From the NCBI GenBank assembly GCA_934503195.1, contig CAKSVM010000105.1, positions 1 through 9,903 of the forward strand: a stretch of 9,903 nt of DNA, read 5' to 3'. The notes beneath the pieces were generated by a model that saw nothing but the letters and a program-made list of their open reading frames with translations, made no database searches and was not told the DNA's origin. Position 1 is the stretch's first letter; every line of letters begins with the position of its first letter. Origin of the DNA: an uncultured Eubacteriales bacterium (GTDB taxonomy: Bacteria > Bacillota > Clostridia > Oscillospirales > CAG-272). The position numbers and the translations under genes were made by a program. Below, piece by piece: positions 1 to 6,253 of the stretch.

Positions 1-77
1 AGTGAAGGTTGCGCGCTCCGCGCGCAATCGACCTCGCAAGGCGAGGTCGACGCCGCTTCGCGCCGCCTTCGGCCGCC
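1..77. repeat. Multi-hairpin intergenic repeat, left copy
   Basis: A GC-rich string of short palindromes. The first stem is 9-16 with 20-27 and a 3-nt loop. The second is a perfect 10-bp stem, 28-37 with 41-50, with loop AAG. GC-rich short repeats follow at 51-77. The same unit occurs inverted at 9795-9879; aligned by eye, the copies differ by four substitutions, a 1-nt loop indel and a 7-nt indel. It encodes nothing recognisable and resembles REP/BIME-like intergenic repeats in style, though I cannot assign it to a named family. The window begins inside or at the edge of the element, so it may extend further left. Confidence 0.8.
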
Positions 78-105
78 GCACTTTTCCTTATATCGTAAAA
101 CTTTG

Positions 106-138
106 AAAGGGGTTGTCGCTTTTGCGACAACCCCTTTT
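106..138. terminator. Strong rho-independent terminator, probably bidirectional
   Basis: A perfect 14-bp stem (106-119 with 124-137) has a TTTT loop and the core GGGGTTGTCGC. On the plus strand it runs into TTTT at 135-138 and another T run at 142-145. On the minus strand it is followed by a weaker T-containing stretch. It could end a gene lying left of the window on the plus strand, and could also stop leftward transcripts from the AraC-type gene at 281-1138. Confidence 0.85.
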
Positions 139-169
139 GAGTTTTCACTGCGAGAAAATAAGTGCGTTC

Positions 170-233
170 AGCCCGGCGGGCGATTTCGCGTTTTTACCGT
201 GATGTAATCATCGTGGCCAGCCGCCGGGCTTTT
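170..233 (+). other. Long-range hairpin with terminator-like arms
   Basis: Arms AGCCCGGCGG (170-179) and CCGCCGGGCT (221-230) are perfect 10-bp complements separated by 41 nt, and the right arm is followed by TTTT. The arms share the 9-nt core GCCCGGCGG with the convergent terminator at 4790-4822. The interior contains only weak secondary palindromes. It could be a terminator whose loop has been expanded by an insertion, or the 3' hairpin of a small structured RNA; no promoter for such an RNA was found on the plus strand. Confidence 0.4.
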
Positions 234-263
234 CACATTTCACGCGAGGAAATCAATGTCTCA

Positions 264-280
264 TCCCGCCCGTCGCGGGA
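264..280 (-). terminator. Weak hairpin directly after the AraC-type gene
   Basis: TCCCGC (264-269) pairs with GCGGGA (275-280) around a 5-nt loop, immediately downstream of the minus-strand stop codon at 281-283. There is no T run after the stem on the minus strand, so it is a poor intrinsic terminator. It is more likely a 3'-end stabilising hairpin, with real termination further left, possibly at 106-137. Confidence 0.35.
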
Positions 281-1138
281 TTATTCCGCCGGGTTCTTCT
301 GCGCTTCGCGATATTTTTTGCGGTATTCTGACGGGGTGAGTCCGGTGGCCTTACGGAAGACTCTCGAAAAGTAGTTCGGATCCGAAAAGCCGACGTTGAA
401 GGAGATGTTCGTCACAGGAATGTTCGTGAACTGTAAAAGCTTCTTCGCCTGAGTGACCCGGACGTTTGCCGAGTATTCGCTCAGCGTGACGCCGTAGGTG
501 TTCCGGAATACGCGGCTTAAATATGACGGGTTCGTGTGCAGAAGATCCGCAAGATCGGAGAGCGACATATCGTCCATATAACGGTAGTCCAGGTGGTGGC
601 GCGCCATCTCGGGGAGCGAGCGGAAGCTCTGGGTCTGGATTTCGGACAGCTCTCTCAGGCATCCGTCGGCGAGCTTTCCGGCCGAGGAGAGGATTTCACG
701 CGTTGTTTCGGGGAGCGACATATAGAGCTTTTCGTGAAATTCCGGCGTTTCGGAGCGTGAGGACAGGCAGTCGCGCATTCTTTTGCGCGTCATTTCGTCG
801 TCGACGCGGCACTGGCCGATGAAGAGTGTCGCGATCAGCTTCTTTTCACGGAAAACCGGGACGATGTATTCGCAGACTCCGGCGTGGCAGACGTTGAAAA
901 ACGGCTTTTTATACATCTCGGCCAGTTCGCAGACAAGCCTGCCGTCGTTCGCGTCGCAGGCCTCCTGACCGCCGGGGAGCGATTTCATCGCGTCGCAGTA
1001 TGGGCAGTAATGCCCGCGGAAGGCCTTCTGGAGCATCCCGTAGCGCGACGAAAAGAAGAGATTTTTATCATAAAAGCAGACTCCGAGTCCGGTCAGAACC
1101 TTGACCGAGGAAATTATATCGTAGACCGCGTGGTTCAT
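281..1138 (-). CDS. AraC-family transcriptional regulator with N-terminal PocR-type sensory domain
   Basis: A 285-residue cytoplasmic one-component regulator. Residues about 5-165 match the PocR sensory domain style, with a Cys-rich pattern (C45-P-Y-C48, C61, C70, C84, C89) and the hydrophobic stretch around 98-110. Residues about 185-280 form the AraC DNA-binding domain: the first HTH is around LSDLADLLHTNPSYLSRVF (193-211), the second is about 239-262, and it ends in the family hallmark GLTPSEYRKK (266-275). PocR domains are thought to bind small organic ligands such as hydrocarbon derivatives; the ligand here is unknown. The ATG at 1138 follows AGAGGTG at a 5-nt spacing. It diverges from the ferredoxin/oxidoreductase/binding-protein operon, which is its most likely target. 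Its promoter is consensus and its 5' leader long. The family call is firm; target and ligand are inferred. Confidence 0.9.
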   Translation of the reverse strand: MNHAVYDIISSVKVLTGLGVCFYDKNLFFSSRYGMLQKAFRGHYCPYCDAMKSLPGGQEACDANDGRLVCELAEMYKKPFFNVCHAGVCEYIVPVFREKKLIATLFIGQCRVDDEMTRKRMRDCLSSRSETPEFHEKLYMSLPETTREILSSAGKLADGCLRELSEIQTQSFRSLPEMARHHLDYRYMDDMSLSDLADLLHTNPSYLSRVFRNTYGVTLSEYSANVRVTQAKKLLQFTNIPVTNISFNVGFSDPNYFSRVFRKATGLTPSEYRKKYREAQKNPAE

Positions 1139-1361
1139 TTTTTCACCTCTCTCATGGATAAGCTGAGAAAACCGGGATTTCTCGCGAAGACAGATTTATG
1201 ACGGCAGAGTTCGTGGACTGCTTCGCGTGGCAAATCCGCTGGTGCGGTCTCTTCCGCCGGAAATTTTCGCGGCGTTCAGACAGGCTTCACGTGGGTTCGC
1301 GAAAAAATACGCAAACCTTCGGCGTCCGCGGAGTTGTCCGGATCAGCGTTTCCTTATGATA

Positions 1362-1390
1362 ATTATACCGCGTTTTTTCATTTTTGTCAA
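1362..1390 (-). promoter_or_regulatory. Consensus sigma-A promoter for the AraC-type gene
   Basis: On the minus strand, TTGACA (1390-1385), a 17-bp spacer and TATAAT (1367-1362) form a perfect sigma-A promoter. Transcription would start near 1355, giving a leader of about 215 nt before the ATG at 1138. That leader contains GC-rich potential hairpins, for example 1294-1301 with 1310-1317 (8 bp, one G-T), but I recognise no known riboswitch class in it. Confidence 0.85.
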
Positions 1391-1423
1391 GGGAAGGTAA
1401 AAAAAATCCTGGTTTTGGTCAAG
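1381..1423. promoter_or_regulatory. Candidate AraC-type operator: paired near-direct repeats
   Basis: TTTTTGTCAAG (1381-1391) and TTTTGGTCAAG (1413-1423) match at 10 of 11 positions and start 32 bp apart, about three helical turns. The first covers the -35 box of the AraC-type gene; the second ends 8 bp before the -35 box of the ferredoxin operon. AraC-family proteins usually bind direct repeats placed near the target -35 and their own promoter, so the placement suits activation of the operon with self-repression. The binding role is inferred. Confidence 0.45.
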
Positions 1424-1431
1424 CGCGTCAC

Positions 1432-1460
1432 TTGCGGGGCGGCTTATCTCGTGGTATAAT
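1432..1460 (+). promoter_or_regulatory. Promoter of the ferredoxin operon
   Basis: TTGCGG (1432-1437), a 17-bp spacer and TATAAT (1455-1460). The -10 is perfect but the -35 is degenerate, as is common for promoters that need an activator; the adjacent AraC-type gene is the obvious candidate. The start point would be near 1467, about 67 nt ahead of the first ATG. Confidence 0.7.
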
Positions 1461-1533
1461 TGAACCATAAGGCCGGGAGCGGATTAAAAATTGACGCGTC
1501 GTCCGCCGGGGTCTTTGCGAAAAGGAGACTTAT

Positions 1534-1719
1534 ATGAGAACTTTTCAGGTAACACAGGGCTGCACACACTGCGGTACCTGCATAATCCTGTGTCCCGCGC
1601 GGGCGATTACTATGGACCGCGAAGGGGCGCACATCGACGAAACCAAATGTCGCGGATGCGGACTCTGTGAGATGAACTGCGCGTCCGAGGCGATCACTGA
1701 AAGCGAGGAGAAAAAATAA
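1534..1719 (+). CDS. 2[4Fe-4S] ferredoxin-type protein
   Basis: A 61-residue soluble electron carrier. It has two cluster motifs: C10-x2-C13-x2-C16-x3-C20-P and C39-x2-C42-x2-C45-x3-C49, the pattern of small bacterial ferredoxins with two [4Fe-4S] clusters. The second motif is followed by Ala rather than the usual Pro. The ATG follows AAAGGAGA (1521-1528) at good spacing. It is the first gene of the operon and its TAA overlaps the ATG of the FAD oxidoreductase by one base (TAATG), so the two are probably translationally coupled and made in matched amounts. I infer that it passes electrons to or from that flavoenzyme; it could also act as a subunit of the enzyme. The family assignment is near certain, the partner is inference. 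Confidence 0.93.
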   Translation: MRTFQVTQGCTHCGTCIILCPARAITMDREGAHIDETKCRGCGLCEMNCASEAITESEEKK

Positions 1720-3266
1720 TGCTGAATTACAAGGATATCGCGAAGGAAGACTACATCGCGGAATACGACGTTGTGGTGGCGGGCGGCGGAGTCGCCGGAG
1801 TCGCGGCAGCGATGGCCTGCGGAAAGCGCGGGTACAAGGTCCTGATTGTCGAGGCACTCTCGGCTCTCGGAGGCCTTGCGACGATGGGACTTGTCAACAT
1901 CCCGCTCGATTTCGTTTCGGGACTCGGACTTGAGATGTTCAACGATCTCACGGCGATGAACGGTCTCTGGCACCGCAACACCGACGTTGAGAAGCACAAG
2001 CTCGTTCTCGACCGGATGGTCAAGAAGTACAACTGCGACGTAATGCTCGTCACGCAGATCGTCGACACGATTATGGACGGCGACACGGTAAAGGGCGTCG
2101 CGATCCAGACGAAGACCGGAAAGAAGTTCATCGCTGCGAAGCGCATAATCGACTGCTCGGGCGACTCGGACGCGGCTTATTATGCCGGAGCGGAGCTTTT
2201 ATGTGGCCGCGAGAGCGACGGAATGAGTCAGGCCTGCTCGCTTGAGTTCACGCTCGGCGGCGTCGACTGGGACGAATATGTCTCGTCGGATCTCAAGAAG
2301 ACCGACCCGCGCTGGGTCGCGAAAATCGAGGCGGATCTCGCTTCCGGCGCGCTGGCGTATGAGTCGGACAACCACTTAAACTGGATCACGCACATTCCCG
2401 GCCGCCCCGAACACTGCGGAATGGATGAGGTCAGCATCTGTTTCGTTCATTCGAGAAACTGCTATCCCTGCGACAACCGCGACCTCACGCGTATGTACTT
2501 TGAGGGACGCGAGCAGGCGAATATGCTCGCGGATTACATAAAGAAGAACATTCCGGGCTTCAAGAATTCCTTCCTGACGGCGACCGGATCGCTGCTCGGA
2601 GTCCGCGAGAGCCGGAGAGTTCTCGGCGAGTATGTGCTGACGGCGTATGATCTGGCGTCGCTGGCGAAGTTCGACGACGTGGTGGCGATTTCGAATCACG
2701 GCTACGACATCCACAACTTCGACGCGACCGGAAACATCAAGTGGGCACCGCTGAACATCGACGGCGAGATAAAGTATGTCATCTGTAACGCCGGAGGATA
2801 CGGAACGACGACGATGCCGCCGGACGGTTCGCCCGTTGTCAACTTCAAGGGACAGGGAGCCGAGGACGCCGAGTTTGAGGCTGGCGGCTACTATGACATT
2901 CCGCTCCGCTGCCTGATTCCGATCAAGATTGAGGGCATGATGATGGCAGGACGCAATCTCTCGTCGGACATCTACGCGCAGTCGGGATCGAGGCTCGTCA
3001 TGGCCTGCTTCTCGATGGGCGAGGCGGCCGGAACGGCGACCGCGCTTTCGCTGGCGAAGGATATCATGCCGCGAGAGCTTGACCGGATTGACGTTCAGCG
3101 CGAGCTTATCGCGAACAATGTGAACATCGGACAGAATATGCGTGAGATCCCGGGAATCGGCGACAACGATTTTGTCGACAAGTACAAGAATCCCGAGTTC
3201 AGGTCGGCCGAGCATAAGGCGGCCTTCCACGCTGACACCGTGAAGTTCATAAAGGGTAACAAGTAA
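1719..3266 (+). CDS. FAD-dependent oxidoreductase (FAD_oxidored, PF12831-type)
   Basis: A 515-residue cytoplasmic flavoprotein with no signal peptide. The N-terminal Rossmann fold shows YDVVVAGGGVAG (16-27), the acidic E45 ending the second strand, and GGLATMG (51-57). Later hallmarks of this family are DCSGDSDAAYYAGA (145-158), LGVRESRRVLGEY (293-305) and the C-terminal FAD motif AGRNLSSD with GEAAGTATAL (410-417, 434-443). Members are common in carbohydrate-use gene clusters and are often left as generic oxidoreductases; the substrate cannot be read from sequence. The start overlaps the ferredoxin stop and has GCGAGGAG (1703-1710) as ribosome site. The ferredoxin partner suggests low-potential electron exchange rather than NAD(P)H use. 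Cys residues at 233, 241, 248 and 251 lie in a substrate-side region and could be redox-active or ligand-binding, but that is speculative. Confidence 0.88.
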   Translation: MLNYKDIAKEDYIAEYDVVVAGGGVAGVAAAMACGKRGYKVLIVEALSALGGLATMGLVNIPLDFVSGLGLEMFNDLTAMNGLWHRNTDVEKHKLVLDRMVKKYNCDVMLVTQIVDTIMDGDTVKGVAIQTKTGKKFIAAKRIIDCSGDSDAAYYAGAELLCGRESDGMSQACSLEFTLGGVDWDEYVSSDLKKTDPRWVAKIEADLASGALAYESDNHLNWITHIPGRPEHCGMDEVSICFVHSRNCYPCDNRDLTRMYFEGREQANMLADYIKKNIPGFKNSFLTATGSLLGVRESRRVLGEYVLTAYDLASLAKFDDVVAISNHGYDIHNFDATGNIKWAPLNIDGEIKYVICNAGGYGTTTMPPDGSPVVNFKGQGAEDAEFEAGGYYDIPLRCLIPIKIEGMMMAGRNLSSDIYAQSGSRLVMACFSMGEAAGTATALSLAKDIMPRELDRIDVQRELIANNVNIGQNMREIPGIGDNDFVDKYKNPEFRSAEHKAAFHADTVKFIKGNK

Positions 3267-3273
3267 GATTTCA

Positions 3274-3302
3274 GAGTCTGGCGGGCGAGTCACGCCGGAC
3301 TC
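3274..3302 (+). other. Intergenic hairpin before the binding-protein gene
   Basis: GAGTCTGGCG (3274-3283) pairs with CGCCGGACTC (3293-3302), a 10-bp stem with one G-T pair and a 9-nt loop. It is followed by A-rich sequence and the ribosome site AGGAGG (3311-3316), not by a T run, so it is not an intrinsic terminator. Hairpins here often act as RNA processing or stabilising elements that raise output of the downstream binding-protein gene. That role is inferred. Confidence 0.55.
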
Positions 3303-3321
3303 AAACAAAAAGGAGGAAAAA

Positions 3322-4779
3322 ATGAAAAATTTCAAAGCGGCACAAATCTTAAAGCTATTCATCGCGCTCACACTCTCGCTTTCGTGTTTTTCATGCGGCG
3401 GGACTTCGGTGGGCGAAGCCGGAGAAACCACCATCGGCGGGGGGGCATCGGAAAGCGGCAGTGAAGCCGTGACCGAGCCTGTCGTCACGCTTCCTGATAA
3501 AAAATATGACGGATACGAATTCCGTATCCTGACGCGGCTTGAAGGCTGGGGAACCTTCAACAACGAGCATCTTGTGGTTGAGTATGAGAACGGCGAAATT
3601 CTCAACGACTCGATCTATGAAAGAAACCGCCGGGTCGAGGAACGCTTCGACGTGAAGCTTGTCGAAATCGTCACAAAGGAGAAGCCGATCGACACCGACA
3701 TACAGAAGACGGCAATGTCGGGCGACAATTCGTATGATATGTACATACCGACGATTGTCCCGATTCTCGGAACCGAGTATCTGGCCGATCTCTCGTCGTT
3801 CGGTTACATTTCGCTCGACAAGCCGTGGTGGGATCACAACTTCAACACGGTTTACTCGATAAACGGAAAGCAGTGTACAGCGGTGGGAAGTCTGATGATA
3901 ACCCACATGGACGCGACGCTGGCGATGTTCTACAACAAGCGGATCGCGGATGATTACAATCTTCCGGATCTCTACGAGATTGTCCGGAGCGGCGGCTGGA
4001 CGGTGGCGAAATTCTTTGAGCTTACGAAAGGCGTTGCGTCGGATCTGAACGGCGACGGAGTTTATGACGACCGTGACAGATTCGTATTTGACGGACTTGA
4101 CGGAATTCTGCGCGTTGCGGGAGTTGACACGAGCTTGGTGACGAAGAACGAGAAGGACATTCCGGAGCTGAATATCGGAAACTCGCTGCTGATCGACCGG
4201 ATTTCGGCACTCCGCGACTACCAGAAGGCGCACGACGACGAGTTCTTCGATCCGAGAATTGACAAGAACAACGGCGGCGACGGAGATTCGGCGGTATTCC
4301 GGGTTTTCGCGAACGGTCAGGCACTCTTTTTCACGCACGGAGTGGGATCGGCGAAGATGTTCCGCGAGCTTAAGGATGATTTCGGCGTGATTCCGGTCGC
4401 GAAGTTTGACGAGAATCAGGAGAACTATTATGTCAGCACGGGATTTACGAAGATGATCGCGGTTCCGGCAAACGCACCAGACGTCGAGCGGACGTCGGCG
4501 GTGATTGAGGCGATGTCCTACGAAGGGTACACGTATCTGAAGCCGAAGTATTACGAGACGATGCTTCAGAACAAGTTTCTGCGCGACGAGGAGTCGATCG
4601 AGATGCTTGACGAATATGTTTACACGAACATCGGATACAGTCTTGACGGGGTTTTCGACAGTGTGAGGGCGGCGAGAAAGTCGATAATCAGGAGCGACGA
4701 GGGAATCGCCTCGACGCTCGCGGCGAACAAGACGAAGATTGAGGACGATATCGCGAAGTTTGTTGAGCTGTTCAAGTGA
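3322..4779 (+). CDS. Extracellular solute-binding lipoprotein, orphan (SBP1)
   Basis: A 485-residue exported protein. It has a basic N-terminus, a hydrophobic segment (about 8-21) and Cys at 22 and 25. C25-G-G is the likelier lipidated residue although the lipobox (CFSC) is atypical. A Gly/Ser/Glu/Thr linker runs to about 57, then the mature domain opens with KKYDGYEFRIL (60-70). Conserved family points are GEILNDSIYERN (91-102), PWW (168-170) and LRDEES near the C-terminus. DLNGDGVYDDRD (241-252) fits an EF-hand-like calcium loop. It resembles family-1 sugar-binding proteins of clostridial ABC importers, but no permease or ATPase gene is nearby. It is third in the operon, 55 bp after the oxidoreductase, with AGGAGG five bases before the ATG. 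It is homologous along its length to the gene at 4824-6251. Ligand unknown; a carbohydrate is most likely. Confidence 0.85.
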   Translation: MKNFKAAQILKLFIALTLSLSCFSCGGTSVGEAGETTIGGGASESGSEAVTEPVVTLPDKKYDGYEFRILTRLEGWGTFNNEHLVVEYENGEILNDSIYERNRRVEERFDVKLVEIVTKEKPIDTDIQKTAMSGDNSYDMYIPTIVPILGTEYLADLSSFGYISLDKPWWDHNFNTVYSINGKQCTAVGSLMITHMDATLAMFYNKRIADDYNLPDLYEIVRSGGWTVAKFFELTKGVASDLNGDGVYDDRDRFVFDGLDGILRVAGVDTSLVTKNEKDIPELNIGNSLLIDRISALRDYQKAHDDEFFDPRIDKNNGGDGDSAVFRVFANGQALFFTHGVGSAKMFRELKDDFGVIPVAKFDENQENYYVSTGFTKMIAVPANAPDVERTSAVIEAMSYEGYTYLKPKYYETMLQNKFLRDEESIEMLDEYVYTNIGYSLDGVFDSVRAARKSIIRSDEGIASTLAANKTKIEDDIAKFVELFK

Positions 4780-4789
4780 CTAAGGCGTG

Positions 4790-4822
4790 AAAACGCCCGG
4801 CGGTTTTTCCGCCGGGCGTTTT
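4790..4822. terminator. Bidirectional terminator between convergent operons
   Basis: A perfect 14-bp stem, AAAACGCCCGGCGG (4790-4803) with CCGCCGGGCGTTTT (4809-4822), and a TTTTT loop. The A/T ends give a U tract in either direction. It lies between two convergent stop codons (4777-4779 plus, 4824-4826 minus) and so serves both operons. Confidence 0.95.
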
Positions 4823-4823
4823 G

Positions 4824-6251
4824 TCAGTTCTGGTCTAAGAGCTGCGCGAGCTGTTCATCGTATGACTGCTTTTTTGAGGCCAGAGTCGAGGCGATAGCGG
4901 TCGAGGATGATGTGAGCATTGATCGGAGATCGTTCGGAAGCGAGCTTCCGGATACCATAGTTATATCGAAGTGTATGCCATTTATGATAATATCTACCAT
5001 CTTTGGCGAATCCTCGTCGCGGAGATATTTTGTCTTGACGTTTGTCTCGATATACGTCGGATATACCGAGAGCATCGACTCATATGTCATGTCTTCCAGA
5101 ATTCTTGACGTGCGGTCGACATCTGACGCGGTCAGGGGAACAATTATTGAAGCGGATGAGGTCTGATGACAGAATGACGTGTATTCTTCCTGAGACTCAT
5201 CGCTCTTGGGCATTGGAAGTATGCCGAAATCCTTTTCCATATTTCGCAGCATTGAAGTACGGTTCAGCATCTCGTTATAGAACAGCACACGGTTTTCCTC
5301 AAACGCGCTTTTCATATATGTTACACGGTTCGTGCCATAATTTTCACCGTACATGACCGAGTTGTCTAGCGGAAGCTTACAGAGCTTTTCAAAGAAGTCG
5401 ATGAATTTTTCGCTGAAGCCGAATTTCAGCGTTTCCGGGTCGACAAAGCGCGTCCCCGCGCCATATGTGAATGTCAGCGCGGCGTACGAATTGATTGCAA
5501 GCCCGTACATATCTTTTTCGTCAAAAACACTGTTGCCATCGAGATCGCGGCTTACTTTCAGACAATATTCGAGCATCTTGTCGTATGTCCACTTACCGTC
5601 ATAGACGATTTGATAGAGGTCATCTATCTTATTTTCGGCGGCAAGCTCCTTGTTGAAGAACAAAACTCCCAGAGAATCAAAAGCCACAAGGTCAGAACAT
5701 CCGATCAGAAAGTAGTTTTTGCCATTGACCTTGGTTTCGGTAATTGAGTTCTGGTTCCACCACGGCATTGAAGTGTCTATGTTCGGAAGATCGTTGACAT
5801 TATACAGCAAGCCATTCAGCCCGGCACTGAAGGATGGTAGCAAACCGAACTCGGCGAGATCATAATCGTCGTCGCCTGAAAGCACGGAACTTTTAACGGC
5901 GTTGATACATTCGCTTACCGGGCTGAGGATGCTGTTTATCGTAATCCCATATTTGTTTTCTATCTTGAGATTGCGTTCAAAGATGGCGTCATTTATTGAT
6001 TCGCCAGTTATTTCCTCAGCGAAGAAATTCGCATTTGAAATAGCTGTTCCGTCAGGCTTGTATGAAATGATCGTGAACTCATATCCGCCATAATCCTTGG
6101 CCTCAAGGTTGGGGGAAAGATCGGTTGTGTCATCCTGCGAGGACTCGGTCTGACCCGGAGTCGTTTCGGGAGTGTCGCCCGTCTGAGAGACGCATCCGAT
6201 CGCCTGAATGGTGAGTAATATTGAAAGAATGCAAATTATACCGCGTTTCAT
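4824..6251 (-). CDS. Extracellular solute-binding lipoprotein, orphan (SBP2)
   Basis: A 475-residue exported protein, counted from the ATG at 6251. A GTG at 6257 is possible on paper but directly abuts AAGGAG (6263-6258), whereas the ATG sits about six bases from it, so the ATG is chosen. The signal peptide ends at AIGC with C20 the likely lipidated residue, followed by a Thr/Ser/Asp/Pro-rich linker. The mature part mirrors the protein at 3322-4779: KDYGGYEFTII (52-62), INDAIFERN (86-94), MPWW (162-165) and KYLRDEDSP near the C-terminus. DLDGNSVFDEKD (236-247) is again an EF-hand-like loop. It starts two bases after the sialidase-like gene, so the two are translationally linked. No permease is nearby. 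Hand counts give 25/60 GC at 5581-5640 and 20/60 at 5941-6000, against 35/60 at 7021-7080 in its neighbour, suggesting a different history. Ligand unknown. Confidence 0.85.
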   Translation of the reverse strand: MKRGIICILSILLTIQAIGCVSQTGDTPETTPGQTESSQDDTTDLSPNLEAKDYGGYEFTIISYKPDGTAISNANFFAEEITGESINDAIFERNLKIENKYGITINSILSPVSECINAVKSSVLSGDDDYDLAEFGLLPSFSAGLNGLLYNVNDLPNIDTSMPWWNQNSITETKVNGKNYFLIGCSDLVAFDSLGVLFFNKELAAENKIDDLYQIVYDGKWTYDKMLEYCLKVSRDLDGNSVFDEKDMYGLAINSYAALTFTYGAGTRFVDPETLKFGFSEKFIDFFEKLCKLPLDNSVMYGENYGTNRVTYMKSAFEENRVLFYNEMLNRTSMLRNMEKDFGILPMPKSDESQEEYTSFCHQTSSASIIVPLTASDVDRTSRILEDMTYESMLSVYPTYIETNVKTKYLRDEDSPKMVDIIINGIHFDITMVSGSSLPNDLRSMLTSSSTAIASTLASKKQSYDEQLAQLLDQN

Positions 6252-6253
6252 AT

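Noticed and set aside
1..77. CRISPR-like repeat array
   Set aside because: The palindromes differ from each other and have no regular spacers; it is one composite element, not repeat-spacer units.
1139..1355. Cobalamin or other known riboswitch in the AraC leader
   Set aside because: A GCCAC string is present, but the surrounding conserved elements of the cobalamin class are missing.
2376..3605. Long minus-strand open frame opposite the FAD oxidoreductase and binding-protein genes
   Set aside because: It is antisense to two well-supported genes, is rich in Arg/Val/Ser as expected of a GC-rich shadow frame, and shows no domain.
4935..4950. Palindrome CGGAAGC-GA-GCTTCCG
   Set aside because: It lies deep inside the coding sequence of the second binding protein, and no promoter is near. 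Chance codon-driven symmetry is the simplest reading.
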